A stretch of DNA of 64,000 nucleotides from Amedibacterium intestinale (lineage in GTDB: Bacteria; Bacillota_I; Bacilli_A; Erysipelotrichales; Erysipelotrichaceae). This document shows positions 35,039-43,920 of this stretch, piece by piece (position 1 is the stretch's first letter; each line of letters starts with the position of its first letter). The translations under genes were made by a program, and so were the position numbers. The stretch spans positions 310,001 to 374,000 of the forward strand of contig NZ_AP019711.1 in NCBI RefSeq assembly GCF_010537335.1, given 5' to 3'. Under the pieces are notes generated by a model. The model saw only the letters and a program-made list of their open reading frames with translations. It did no database searches and had not been told where the DNA came from.

Positions 35039-35842
35039 TTGTATTCTAATTTCATCCAGTTACAAAAAGCCCATCAATCTTTGTGTACATATTTAAGAAG
35101 AAGTATACAAGATACAGAAGAACTGGAAACTGCATTGTTGAAAAAAACAAGGGAAATAAACAGCTTGTCATCAATAGCACTTTTTCCTTTAAAAGGCAGT
35201 GCTGTAAAAGGAATACTTAAAAGTCCAATAAAAACAGAAATGATGAAAACTACCCATCGGTTTCATCATAGTTTATCCCCATCAAAAAATCTGTTTTCCT
35301 ATTTAAAAAATGGTGTTTGTGCCGGTATATTTGCAGGATTTACTGCTTATAAAGCTTCACTTACTACATCGAAAAAGTATTTAAATGCTGGAACTTCCTT
35401 ATCGTTAGGAAGTGCAGATCTTTCTATGGATGCGAAAGTAGTGCCAATGTTAAATGGAAAATTCGACCCCCATCTTGAATTGCGAGCAGAGGTACAGGCA
35501 GCTTTAGCAGAAGTGAAGGCGTTTGGAAGTATAGGAAATACATTCATACATGCAGATGCAGAAGGTAAGGTTGGAGTTGGAGTCGCAACAGGTGAAGCAA
35601 AAGCGGTGATTAATAAAGAAGAAATTTCTCTAAAAGCCGAAGGAAGTGTTGCGGCGCTTAGAGGTGAAGTAAAAGGTTCCTTTACGATTTTTGGAATTAC
35701 GATTGAGGCAACTGGCAGCGGAGAAGTTGGTGCACTTGGCGGAGGCGTGGAATTTTCCAGTAAAAGCGGGGAGTTTACCATTGGAGGAAAAGCAAGTCTA
35801 GTGGCCGGTTTAGGATTTAAAATTAAGGTAAAATATAACTGA
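35039..35842 (+). CDS. Candidate type VII effector with glycine/alanine-rich beta domain
   Basis: The visible frame starts with TTG at 35039, but the same frame is open back to a stop at 34889 without any ATG, GTG or TTG, and the RBS is poor, so the true N-terminus is uncertain or damaged. The N-terminal 100 residues are helical, WXG/LXG-like. A short hydrophobic stretch (GVCAGIFAGFTAYKA) follows, then a repetitive Gly/Ala/Val beta region (AEVQAALAEVKAFGS, AEGKVGVGVATGEAKAV, EGSVAALRGEVKGSF, GGKASLVAGLGFKIKVKYN). Its position before a DUF4176 gene supports an effector role. Activity unknown. Confidence 0.5.
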   Translation: MYSNFIQLQKAHQSLCTYLRRSIQDTEELETALLKKTREINSLSSIALFPLKGSAVKGILKSPIKTEMMKTTHRFHHSLSPSKNLFSYLKNGVCAGIFAGFTAYKASLTTSKKYLNAGTSLSLGSADLSMDAKVVPMLNGKFDPHLELRAEVQAALAEVKAFGSIGNTFIHADAEGKVGVGVATGEAKAVINKEEISLKAEGSVAALRGEVKGSFTIFGITIEATGSGEVGALGGGVEFSSKSGEFTIGGKASLVAGLGFKIKVKYN

Positions 35843-35864
35843 TAAGCTAAGGAGTTTAACTAAG

Positions 35865-36158
35865 ATGAAAAAAGAAACTTTAAAAAATTTATTACCATTA
35901 GGAAGTGTAGTTTCTTTAAAACAAGGAACAAAAAAAGTACTTATTGTAGGAAGAATACAAGAACATATTTCAAGTGGGAAATTGTATGATTACAGTGCAG
36001 TCTATTATCCTGAAGGTATGTTGGATCCACATGAATTGTTTTTATTTCAACAGGAGGATATTGATAAATTGTATCATGTTGGATTGCAGGATAATGATGA
36101 ATTTGTTTTCCGTACTTTTTTAGAAGAAAAATTAAAAGAAAAGAACTTACTTGAATAA
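35865..36158 (+). CDS. DUF4176 protein of the type VII locus
   Basis: A 97-residue soluble protein with LLPLGSVVSLKQGTKKVLIV, then YDYSAVYYPEGMLDPHELFL and QQEDIDKLYHVGLQD. This is the DUF4176 pattern, a family found beside LXG effectors in Firmicutes. It may be an effector chaperone or an immunity-related protein. AAGGAG precedes the ATG; a strong terminator follows and closes the locus. Confidence 0.82.
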   Translation: MKKETLKNLLPLGSVVSLKQGTKKVLIVGRIQEHISSGKLYDYSAVYYPEGMLDPHELFLFQQEDIDKLYHVGLQDNDEFVFRTFLEEKLKEKNLLE

Positions 36159-36168
36159 AACTATTTCT

Positions 36169-36210
36169 AATCCTTTGTTATCATTTTATAAATAACAAAG
36201 GATTTTTTTT
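36169..36210 (+). terminator. Terminator closing the type VII locus
   Basis: AATCCTTTGTTAT and ATAACAAAGGATT make a 13-bp stem followed by T. Confidence 0.9.
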
Positions 36211-36273
36211 GATGGTAATTCTTTTAAAAACATTAAAAATAAGATATGATTATACGGTCAAGGAGTGGATAAG

Positions 36274-37269
36274 ATGGAATTTGAAAAAGTAATTGTCCAT
36301 GTGTTAGATTGTGAGCATAACAATTGTATTACTTCTGTTTCCTGCATGGAAAATATGTCTGTGGAAACAGAAAAAATGTTATTGTCTAAAGCGGAGAAAG
36401 TTTTTCAAAATGCAGGCAGAAAGAAAGCGATATTTAAAGAAGAAAGCACGATGAAAAAAAGGCTGGCAGAGCTAAAAGAAGAAAAACTTTCATTTGAAGA
36501 ATGCAGTGAACAAATTGCCAATATAATTTTTGAAAAGAAAATGCAGTATGCCTTGTATCAGTCAAGTGATTTGGTTATTGCGATCTTGAAAAAAGAAGGA
36601 AGACGATACTTTCTAGTATTAGATAATTCTTATATGGAAGGTATAACGCACAATTTACAAGTAAATGAAAATGGTTCTGTTAATGAAATTGTTCCCTGCT
36701 TTGGATTGTTAAGTGCAAATCTTGTAAAACAAGATCGTGCATTTTTAGTTGAGCTTTCTGATTTCAGTATTCATTGTGTTGAAAACAAAGTAGAAATTGA
36801 AGGAGAAAAAGTAAACTTCATGGCAGATATTATTTTACAAAGCAATGCCAATCCTTCTTATAAAGAAACTTTTAAATGCTTGTCAAAAGTAAGTGAAGCA
36901 GTGAGTGAAAAATATGATTTGGATGAAGTAGAAATTGTACCTAAAATGAAAAGTATGCTGGTAGATAGTGCTTCTATGCAGCAGTCTTTAAGTGTTGATG
37001 ATGTTGCGCAGGTTTTATTTTCTTCTCCTTTAGCACAGGCAGATTTTAAAGAAGAAATAAAAAAACAGGGAATTCCAGAAAAAATAGAAATGGAGTATGT
37101 AAAGCCTGCAAAAGCAGAAAAAGTTCAAAAAATAAAAACAGATAAAGGAATTGAAATTATAATTCCAGTAGATTATATGAATTCTAAAGAATATGTAGAG
37201 TTTTGTAATCATCCAGATGGAACTATATCCATACAATTAAAAAATATAACATATATTACAAGCAAGTAA
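36274..37269 (+). CDS. 37-kDa nucleoid-associated protein (NdpA/YejK family)
   Basis: A 331-residue protein of the nucleoid-associated NA37 family. Segments such as FLVLDNSYMEGITHNL, and a C-terminal IEIIIPVDYMNSKEYVEFCN with a beta-rich end (GTISIQLKNITYI), support it. AAGGAG lies eight bases before the ATG at 36274; the GTG nine bases earlier overlaps the RBS and is rejected. Its role in the chromosome is not well known. It is a single-gene unit after the type VII terminator. Confidence 0.72.
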   Translation: MEFEKVIVHVLDCEHNNCITSVSCMENMSVETEKMLLSKAEKVFQNAGRKKAIFKEESTMKKRLAELKEEKLSFEECSEQIANIIFEKKMQYALYQSSDLVIAILKKEGRRYFLVLDNSYMEGITHNLQVNENGSVNEIVPCFGLLSANLVKQDRAFLVELSDFSIHCVENKVEIEGEKVNFMADIILQSNANPSYKETFKCLSKVSEAVSEKYDLDEVEIVPKMKSMLVDSASMQQSLSVDDVAQVLFSSPLAQADFKEEIKKQGIPEKIEMEYVKPAKAEKVQKIKTDKGIEIIIPVDYMNSKEYVEFCNHPDGTISIQLKNITYITSK

Positions 37270-37301
37270 ACAAAATAAAAAAGTTTCATATACTGTTAAA
37301 G

Positions 37302-37346
37302 AACACAAGGCATATAAGTTGTGTTTTCGCATGATTATGTCATAAT
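37302..37346 (+). promoter_or_regulatory. Inverted repeat and promoter before cysK
   Basis: AACACAA and TTGTGTT flank ten bases. The right arm coincides with a candidate -35 (TTGTGT), 16 bases before CATAAT. It could be an operator at the cysteine operon or a terminator of the gene before. Confidence 0.45.
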
Positions 37347-37384
37347 AAGTTAAACTATGCGATAGGCATATAGGAGGTTAACGT

Positions 37385-38269
37385 ATGAAACATACAATTG
37401 AATTGATTGGAAATACTCCTCTATATCAAATTGAGGATACAAATATTTATGTAAAATTAGAAAAATTTAACGTAGGTGGAAGTGTAAAGGATCGTGCAGT
37501 ATTAGGAATGCTGCAAGATGCTATAAAAAAAGGAGTTCTTACTTCAGAAAGTGTATTAATCGAGGCAACAAGTGGAAATACGGGGATTGCCTTAGCTATG
37601 CTTGGTGCTGTATATAAAATTCCGGTCGTAATTATAATGCCGGAAACTATGAGTGTGGAAAGAAGACAGCTGGTTCGTGCATATGGTGCTAAACTTGTAT
37701 TAACGCCTGGAAGTAAAGGTATGCAGGGGGCTATGGATAAAATGCAGGAAATGCTGAATGAAAATTCAAACTATGTATCTTTACAACAATTTTCTAATCC
37801 ATCAAATCCTGCTATTCATTATGAAACAACAGGAAAAGAAATTATGGAACAATTGCCAGATGTAGATATTTTTGTAGCATGTGTTGGAAGCGGAGGAACA
37901 TTCAGTGGTGTTTCAAAGCGTTTGAAAGAATATAATTCTTCTATTCGCTGTGTTGCTGGAGAACCAAGAACAAGTGCAGTTTTAAGTGGTCAAAAGGCAG
38001 GTCCTCACAAGATTCAGGGAATTGGAGCGAACTTTATTCCAGTAAATTTTGATAATACGTATTGTGATGATATCATGCTGGTAGATGAAGAAGAAGCCAT
38101 TGCGGAAACAAAACGTTTCGCAAAAGAAACAGGAATTCTTGTCGGTATCAGCAGTGGTGCCAATATTGCGTTAGCTAGACGATTGGCACGCTATTATCCA
38201 AACAGCAAAATTGTAACCATTGCCCCAGATGGCGGAGAAAAATATTTATCGGTATTGGAGTTTGATTAA
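37385..38269 (+). CDS. cysK: Cysteine synthase (O-acetylserine sulfhydrylase)
   Basis: A 294-residue PLP enzyme making cysteine from O-acetylserine and sulphide. The PLP lysine lies in [13 protein letters not shown], the substrate loop is [13 protein letters not shown], and the phosphate loop appears as [17 protein letters not shown]. It is a little shorter than the usual 300-310 residues. TAGGAGG precedes the ATG. The next gene, cysE, supplies the substrate, and the two can form the cysteine synthase complex. Confidence 0.94.
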   Translation: MKHTIELIGNTPLYQIEDTNIYVKLEKFNVGGSVKDRAVLGMLQDAIKKGVLTSESVLIEATSGNTGIALAMLGAVYKIPVVIIMPETMSVERRQLVRAYGAKLVLTPGSKGMQGAMDKMQEMLNENSNYVSLQQFSNPSNPAIHYETTGKEIMEQLPDVDIFVACVGSGGTFSGVSKRLKEYNSSIRCVAGEPRTSAVLSGQKAGPHKIQGIGANFIPVNFDNTYCDDIMLVDEEEAIAETKRFAKETGILVGISSGANIALARRLARYYPNSKIVTIAPDGGEKYLSVLEFD

Positions 38270-38270
38270 T

Positions 38271-38825
38271 ATGTTCAAATATCTAAAAGATTTAAATTAC
38301 AATTTAAATCGGACGTTGGAAATGGATCCGGCAGCACATTCCAAAGCTGAAGTTCTTTTGTTGTATCCTCATATAAAAGCATTGATATTTCATCGGCTGG
38401 CACATTTCCTATATAAACATCATTTGTATTTTTTAGCACGTTTCGTTTCCAATATTGCTAGATTTTGGACAGGAATCGAAATTCATCCAGGCGCAAAAAT
38501 TGGGAAAGGACTTTTGATTGATCATGGAATGGGAGTCGTTATTGGAGAAACAGCTGTAATCGGTAATGATTGTCAAATCTATCATGGCGTAACTTTAGGA
38601 GGAACGGGTCATGAACATGCGAAAAGACATCCAACTTTAGGAAATTATGTTATGGTCGGAGCAGGAGCAAAATGCTTAGGGAATATAACAATCGGAGATT
38701 ATGCGAAAATCGGAGCCAATGCTGTAGTAATCAGTAATGTTCCAAGCAAAGCTACATTTATTGGTTTGGCGGCAAAAGATAAAAGAGAAAAACACCATTG
38801 TCATTTAATGGGAAGCATTGAGTAA
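38271..38825 (+). CDS. cysE: Serine O-acetyltransferase
   Basis: A 184-residue hexapeptide acyltransferase. The N-terminal helices precede a left-handed beta helix with [40 protein letters not shown] and [20 protein letters not shown]. The catalytic His and Asp are in IDHGMG. The ATG at 38271, with GGAG before it, lies one base after the cysK stop; the longer frame into cysK is rejected. Confidence 0.93.
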   Translation: MFKYLKDLNYNLNRTLEMDPAAHSKAEVLLLYPHIKALIFHRLAHFLYKHHLYFLARFVSNIARFWTGIEIHPGAKIGKGLLIDHGMGVVIGETAVIGNDCQIYHGVTLGGTGHEHAKRHPTLGNYVMVGAGAKCLGNITIGDYAKIGANAVVISNVPSKATFIGLAAKDKREKHHCHLMGSIE

Positions 38826-38840
38826 AAGAGGAAGTTGTAT

Positions 38841-39590
38841 ATGAAAAAAGTTGTTGAAATTTGTGCAGGCAGTTATCAGGACTGTCTAGCTGCTCAGAAA
38901 ATGGGGGCAAGTCGCGTAGAATTGAACAGTGCTTTAAGTGTTGGCGGTCTAACTCCTAGTGTAGCTGTTTTAAGACGCGTTAAAAAAGAGACACAATTAC
39001 ATGTAATCTGTATGGTTCGACCAAGAGGCGGTGGTTTTTGTTATGATGAACAAGATGTTTCCATCATGATGGATGAAGCAAAATTATTACTTGAAAATGG
39101 GGCAGATGGGATAGCTTTTGGTTTTTTGAAAGATGATGGAAGTATCGCAATCGAAGAAACAAAAGCTATGGTAGAACTTATCCATTCTTATAAAAAAGAA
39201 GCTGTTTTTCATCGTGCCTTTGATGTATGCAAAGATCCATTTATCGCCATCCAGACACTGATTGATTTGCATGTGGATCGTTTATTGACAAGTGGAATGA
39301 AAGATAAGGCAGTGCAGGGGAAAGAATTATTAAAACAGCTGCAGCTGCAGTTTAAAGATAAGATTGAAATTTTGGCTGGAAGTGGAATGAATGCACAAAA
39401 TGCACTATCCTTTATGGAAGAAACAGGAATTTGTCAAATCCACTCTTCCTGCAAAGGATATAAAGAAGATCCAACAACTTCAAAAGGAGATGTAACTTAT
39501 TCCTATCTGCCTTCACCACATCAAAATGATTATGATATAGTTGAAGAAGAAAAGGTTCATCAGCTCGTTTATAACGTAGAAAAAGGATAA
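38841..39590 (+). CDS. cutC: CutC family protein
   Basis: A 249-residue TIM-barrel protein of the CutC family: VEICAGSYQDCLAAQKMGAS, RVELNSALSVGGLTPS, MVRPRGGGFCYDEQDV, FHRAFDVCKDP and LAGSGMNAQNA. CutC was linked to copper tolerance, though its role is doubtful in most bacteria. It follows cysE by 15 bases and is probably in the same transcript. The ATG at 38841 follows AGAGGAAG. Confidence 0.9.
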   Translation: MKKVVEICAGSYQDCLAAQKMGASRVELNSALSVGGLTPSVAVLRRVKKETQLHVICMVRPRGGGFCYDEQDVSIMMDEAKLLLENGADGIAFGFLKDDGSIAIEETKAMVELIHSYKKEAVFHRAFDVCKDPFIAIQTLIDLHVDRLLTSGMKDKAVQGKELLKQLQLQFKDKIEILAGSGMNAQNALSFMEETGICQIHSSCKGYKEDPTTSKGDVTYSYLPSPHQNDYDIVEEEKVHQLVYNVEKG

Positions 39591-39595
39591 AGGAT

Positions 39596-39800
39596 ATGTG
39601 TGTAAGCGATGAAGAATTTGAATTTATGTTGTTTTTTCACGAATTCTTGAAATATATGGAAAAAAAATAATGTATCTTCCTATAAAGAACTTCAAAGAAT
39701 ATATGGCAATGATTTGGAAGAAAAAATAAGAATATTGTATAAACAAGAAATTGTAGACTTTGATCAAATCAATGTATTTTTAAGAAAGACAGCAGGCTAA
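39596..39800 (+). pseudogene. Small gene split at an A8 run
   Basis: An ATG with AAAGG upstream starts a frame that reads MCVSDEEFEFMLFFHEFLKY and stops after an A8 run (39660-39667). Losing one A joins it to a second frame, VSSYKELQRIYGNDLEEKIR, ending at 39800 just before a terminator. Joined, this is a 66-residue protein of unknown family. The run could be a mutation, a phase-variable or slippage site, or a sequencing error. Confidence 0.45.
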
Positions 39801-39812
39801 TACTGCTGTTTT
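39789..39812 (+). terminator. Rho-independent terminator
   Basis: ACAGCAG and CTGCTGT pair around seven bases that hold the stop codon of the small split gene; TTTT follows. Confidence 0.7.
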
Positions 39813-39865
39813 CTTTTCACATTTTAATTAAAAAATGCTATTATTAAAGACTGGAGGAGTGAAAC

Positions 39866-40273
39866 ATGAATCTGATTGTATGTATAGATGAAAGAAATGG
39901 TATGTTGTTTCATCAAAAAAGAGTAAGTCAAGATATCCTTCAAAGAAAAGATGTGTATGCATATATAAAAGAACAGCCTTTATATATAAAAAAGAAAAGC
40001 GAGGCTTTATATGAACATAAAAATATAGTTGTTATAGATGACTTTTATAAAATAGCACATATGGAAGGATATTGTATCGCAGAAGAAGAGCTAGAAGAAA
40101 CACTTCTTCAGAAAATGAATCATATTATTGTTTATTGCTGGAATCGTCATTATCCAGCAGATACCTATTTTAAAATTCCACAAAACTTTCAATGTGAACA
40201 AGTAAAAGAATTTCGTGGATATTCTCATGAGAAGATTACAAGAAAAGTTTATAGGAGAAATCATGATGCATAA
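39866..40273 (+). CDS. Conserved protein of unknown function
   Basis: A 135-residue protein starting MNLIVCIDERNGMLFHQKR and containing NIVVIDDFYKIAHMEGYCIA, IIVYCWNRHYPADTYFKIP and FRGYSHEKITRKVYRR. Similar small proteins are sometimes labelled ribonuclease Z, without basis that I can see: no metallo-beta-lactamase motif is present. It overlaps the start of the secreted nuclease gene by 11 bases and is probably translated together with it. Confidence 0.6.
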   Translation: MNLIVCIDERNGMLFHQKRVSQDILQRKDVYAYIKEQPLYIKKKSEALYEHKNIVVIDDFYKIAHMEGYCIAEEELEETLLQKMNHIIVYCWNRHYPADTYFKIPQNFQCEQVKEFRGYSHEKITRKVYRRNHDA

Positions 40274-41117
40274 TATTATAAAAAAACTGCTTTTGACAGT
40301 TGCCCTAATGTGTACAATACTATTAACTGGCTGTACACAAAACAATATAAATAAAGAAAATACGGTTTCACTGGAAACAATTCCACAATTTGAAGGCAAA
40401 GCCTATGTTGAATTGAATGGAAATATTCCTTCTTTTCCAGAAGAAGATAAAACGAAACAGTCCTTTGAGCATTATGAAAAACTAGATGTGCTTGGAAGAG
40501 CACGGGGAGCTTATGCCAACATTGGGAAAGAAACAATGCCTAAAGAAAAAAGAGGAAGCATATCAAGTGTGCACCCAACAGGATGGAACAATACCCAATA
40601 CAATTTTGTTGATGGAAAATATTTATATAATCGCTGCCATTTGATTGGTTATCAGCTTACAGCTGAAAATGCGAATGAGAGAAATCTAATTACAGGAACG
40701 CGTTATATGAATGTAGAAGGAATGCTGCCTTTTGAAAACATGGTAGCAGATTACATTAAGGAGACAGGAAACCATGTGTTATATCGTGTAACACCTATAT
40801 ATGAAGGGGATAATCTTGTGGCAAATGGAGTGGAAATGGAAGCGGAATCTATAGAAGACAATGGAGAAGGAATTCAGTTTCATGTATTTGTTTATAACGT
40901 GCAGCCATTAGTAGATATTGATTATCGTGATGGATCCAGTCAAAAAACAAAAATACAAAGTGATACGAATATGGAAATACGAGGAAATTCTCGATCAAAA
41001 ATATATCATTGTCCTGGACAGAATGCTTATAAGGACATGAAAGATTCAAAAAATCTGGTAATATTTAGTAGCGAAGAAGAAGCAAAAGCTGCCGGCTATC
41101 GAAAAGCCAAACAGTAA
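40263..41117 (+). CDS. DNA/RNA non-specific endonuclease lipoprotein (EndA-like)
   Basis: A 284-residue surface nuclease. The signal peptide ends in the lipobox LLTGC (Cys about residue 21). The beta-beta-alpha metal nuclease domain carries NRCHLIGYQL (catalytic His in RxHLI), NERNLITGTRYMN (Asn for the metal) and NVQPLVDIDYRDGS, as in streptococcal EndA. It may degrade extracellular DNA or help DNA uptake. The ATG at 40263 follows AGGAGAAATC; the longer frame is an extension into the neighbour. Confidence 0.88.
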   Translation: MMHNIIKKLLLTVALMCTILLTGCTQNNINKENTVSLETIPQFEGKAYVELNGNIPSFPEEDKTKQSFEHYEKLDVLGRARGAYANIGKETMPKEKRGSISSVHPTGWNNTQYNFVDGKYLYNRCHLIGYQLTAENANERNLITGTRYMNVEGMLPFENMVADYIKETGNHVLYRVTPIYEGDNLVANGVEMEAESIEDNGEGIQFHVFVYNVQPLVDIDYRDGSSQKTKIQSDTNMEIRGNSRSKIYHCPGQNAYKDMKDSKNLVIFSSEEEAKAAGYRKAKQ

Positions 41118-41141
41118 ATATTATATAGGAAGGTGAAACAG

Positions 41142-42359
41142 ATGCCAAAAGTTGGAATGCGCATGGTAAAATCGGCAATTGCGGTTTTTCTATGCTTTGT
41201 AGTATTTATCATAAGGGGAAATAATGGAATCCCATTTTATTCTGCGATTGCGGCAGTATTGTGTATGCAGCCGGAAGTGTCGGATTCTATGTCAAAGGGA
41301 AAAAGCAGGATCATATCAACACTGATTGGTGGATGTTTAGGTATGGTTATGTTATATTTTTTTCAAACTTATTTTACATACCAGCAGGATTTTTTGAGAT
41401 ATACGATTATCTCTATTATGATTATTCCATTGTTGTATATTCCTGTTGCGTTACATCAACCTTCAAGTTCTTATTTAAGCTGTGTTGTATTTTTAAGTAT
41501 TACAGTATCCCATATTGGGGATCAAAGTGCTTTTATTTTTGGATGTAATCGTATTTTAGACACCTTAATAGGAATCTTTCTTGCGATTTTTGTAAATGCT
41601 TTTCATCTTCCTCATAAAAAGCATACAGAACTTTTGATCGAAATGCCATTTTCTATGCTTTTGGAAGCAAATGGGAAAATGAATACGTATACAAAAATAC
41701 ATATCAATCAGTTTTTGGAAAATGGAATGAATCTGTTACTTACTTCCAGTAAAACACCAGATGAGGCCTTATCTTCTCTTATGGGACTTCGTGGAAAGTT
41801 AGGAATGATTTTGATGGATGGTGTAGTGGGCTTTGACTTAAAAAATAAAGATGCCTATGCAATTCACACATTAGAAAAAGAGGTATGGAAATCTCTGTAT
41901 TTATCATTACGTGCAGAAAACTATCTTCCTTTTGTATATGAGGTAAGAGATATGTTGTTATATGCACATTATGAACATTTTCAAAATGAAGTGATGAAAC
42001 AAATGTATATGTCAAAGCGCAAAAAAGATGGAATCGTTTATAATGCACATCAAAATTTAATATCAGAAGAATTAGATGTTTCTATTGTTGCCATGGAACT
42101 GTATCTTTGTAAGGAAGAAATGCAGCAAGTACATAAAATCTTATCGCAGTACCAAAAACAAATTACATGGGTACAATATCCATATGATGAACAATATGTA
42201 GTTTTACGAATTTATCCAAGTGAAATTGCAGAAAAAGACATCGTTTCTATGCTATGTAAAAAAAGAAAACTTTCTGATGTGTATCGTATCTCTAATGATA
42301 AAACTACAAGCAAAGAAGCAATTCGAGAACTAAAACATGTTTTTTATAAAGGTAAATAG
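41142..42359 (+). CDS. FUSC/aromatic-acid exporter-like membrane protein
   Basis: A 405-residue protein. Four to five helices in the first 155 residues (MVKSAIAVFLCFVVFIIRG, YSAIAAVLCMQPEVSDSMS) match the FUSC/ArAE_1 family, including GKSRIISTLIGGCLGM. A long cytoplasmic helical domain follows (about 160-400). The likely role is export of small acidic compounds; this is inferred from the family only. GGAAGG before the ATG at 41142 supports that start. Confidence 0.82.
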   Translation: MPKVGMRMVKSAIAVFLCFVVFIIRGNNGIPFYSAIAAVLCMQPEVSDSMSKGKSRIISTLIGGCLGMVMLYFFQTYFTYQQDFLRYTIISIMIIPLLYIPVALHQPSSSYLSCVVFLSITVSHIGDQSAFIFGCNRILDTLIGIFLAIFVNAFHLPHKKHTELLIEMPFSMLLEANGKMNTYTKIHINQFLENGMNLLLTSSKTPDEALSSLMGLRGKLGMILMDGVVGFDLKNKDAYAIHTLEKEVWKSLYLSLRAENYLPFVYEVRDMLLYAHYEHFQNEVMKQMYMSKRKKDGIVYNAHQNLISEELDVSIVAMELYLCKEEMQQVHKILSQYQKQITWVQYPYDEQYVVLRIYPSEIAEKDIVSMLCKKRKLSDVYRISNDKTTSKEAIRELKHVFYKGK

Positions 42360-42420
42360 AAAATATCAGATTTATTTTTGCTTTTCTTTATCAGCTGGAT
42401 CATATATCTTTTATAATACG

Positions 42421-42469
42421 AAAAAAGTTCTATAAGTGATTCACATTAACAATCTTATAGAACTTTTTT
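42421..42469. terminator. Bidirectional terminator
   Basis: AAAAAAGTTCTATAAG and CTTATAGAACTTTTTT form a perfect 16-bp stem between convergent genes. Confidence 0.92.
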
Positions 42470-42476
42470 ATGGGAA

Positions 42477-43553
42477 TTATGCATTCTGGATAAGTGCTGC
42501 ATATGTTTCATAGATTAGATTCCATGTAACAGCTCCGACAAGACCATCGCTTGGAATTCCAAATTCCTGCTGAAAAGCCTTTATGGAACGTTCTAGTCCA
42601 GAACCAAAACGACTATCAACTTGTACAGCAGGAATAGATGGATAGGCATCTGCTACGATATTTAAAAAATACTGCAGCTGCTGCACTTCAATTCCAACAT
42701 CTCCGCGCCGTAAGACTTTACCTGTAAAAAGACCTGTAAAATATCCTTCCAGTCTTCCTAGACTGCCTAGTTCTGCGAGTTTTCTAACTGCAACATAGAT
42801 TCTGGAAATTTGATTCCAGGTTGCTGGCCCTACAATGCCATCGGCAGCTAAATTAAATTGCTTTTGGAAAGTAATAACTGCACTTTCTGTTAAGGATCCA
42901 AAAATCGCATCAGGAGGATAAATCAGAGGAATGTTAGGGTAGTTGACCGCAATCCCATTTAATAATTCCTGAATAATAAATACATATTGTCCTTGAGCTC
43001 CTAAGCGGATAGGATAACCTGGATAAGATGGAGTAATGTCCTGTACATTATCAGTATCATGGAGCTGCATGCTTTCACCATAATAATACCGTATAATCTC
43101 AATGGCTGAATTTCCGCGATTTGCTAAATCAAGGGTCCCCCATTGTTTTAGTCCGGGGCATGAGGCAATCCTGCCATCGCAATATTCAGCATAAAACGGT
43201 TCTCGATAATATGGCTTTTGCAGGAATTGACCGATTACTTCATCTGCTACTTCTGAAATCGTATCATAAATGACTCTTCCTTTTACAAAAGCCTGATCAT
43301 ATGCAGTAGAATTTGTAATATCAAAGGGATATCCTCTTCCACGATACCACTCTGTATATACACGATTTAATACCAGAGACATTTGAGCCCATATATTTGC
43401 TTTTAAAGCTTCATAGGGCCAGGTAGGGAAAATTTCTGAAGATGCTACATTTTTTACATAATACAGGAAATCTACCGTTAAGTTTTCAGCCGGAGAATCC
43501 GGTCTTCCTAAATGTACAGTAATTGTATTGGGAATAATAATTTCTTCAAGCAT
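42477..43553 (-). CDS. SpoIID-like protein with two peptidoglycan-binding domains
   Basis: A 358-residue protein. Residues 1 to about 165 resemble the SpoIID/LytB fold (YYVKNVASSEIFPTWPYEAL, YPFDITNSTAYDQAFVKG). Two PG_binding_1 domains follow (IIQELLNGIAVNYP...GIVGPATWN and VQQLQYFLNIVADAYP...GLVGAVTWN). No signal peptide is present, which would fit a protein acting inside the mother cell or spore. GGAGGATAACA precedes the ATG at 43553; the longer frame is rejected. It overlaps the gene before it by eight bases. Confidence 0.82.
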   Translation of the reverse strand: MLEEIIIPNTITVHLGRPDSPAENLTVDFLYYVKNVASSEIFPTWPYEALKANIWAQMSLVLNRVYTEWYRGRGYPFDITNSTAYDQAFVKGRVIYDTISEVADEVIGQFLQKPYYREPFYAEYCDGRIASCPGLKQWGTLDLANRGNSAIEIIRYYYGESMQLHDTDNVQDITPSYPGYPIRLGAQGQYVFIIQELLNGIAVNYPNIPLIYPPDAIFGSLTESAVITFQKQFNLAADGIVGPATWNQISRIYVAVRKLAELGSLGRLEGYFTGLFTGKVLRRGDVGIEVQQLQYFLNIVADAYPSIPAVQVDSRFGSGLERSIKAFQQEFGIPSDGLVGAVTWNLIYETYAALIQNA

Positions 43554-43920
43554 TGTTATCCTCCACAAAAAGATGATGGTGAGGGAATATAATTTCATCT
43601 TTACTTCCTTTATCATCTTTTTTCATATCAACACGTAAATAGGAATTTACTCCAGGAAAAATCTGTACATTTTTAAAACACGCACATGCATATCCTGTTT
43701 TTGAACATTCTATATGGAAAATTCCATAGGGGCATTGACCTTGTTGAAAAGATTTCTCTTTCTCAGGAGTTTGTAATTGTATTTTTTCCGTTTTTCCATC
43801 AACTCCTGTTTTGATATCAACGATAGGAACCATTTTTCTATCGTCCCTAATACAAATGTGTACATCAGAAATATTTCTATCTTTTTCAAAGCATTGGATT
43901 ACTAAAGTTCCTTCAGCGAT
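43546..43920 (-). CDS. Small beta-rich partner protein, probable ATC start
   Basis: A protein of about 124 residues of unknown family (EGTLVIQCFEKDRNISDVHI, GKTEKIQLQTPEKEKSFQQG, YGIFHIECSKTGYACACFKN), with the look of a carboxypeptidase-regulatory-like beta sandwich. The frame could begin with ATG at 43935 or 43980, but a perfect GGAGGTGG lies inside it and is followed after eight bases by an in-frame ATC (43920). A second gene at 56917 shows the same pattern, so ATC is preferred. It is translated with the SpoIID-like gene. Confidence 0.6.
   Translation of the reverse strand: MAEGTLVIQCFEKDRNISDVHICIRDDRKMVPIVDIKTGVDGKTEKIQLQTPEKEKSFQQGQCPYGIFHIECSKTGYACACFKNVQIFPGVNSYLRVDMKKDDKGSKDEIIFPHHHLFVEDNNA

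Noticed and set aside
39866..40273. Annotation as ribonuclease Z
   Set aside because: The HxHxDH metal motif is missing and the chain is far too short.
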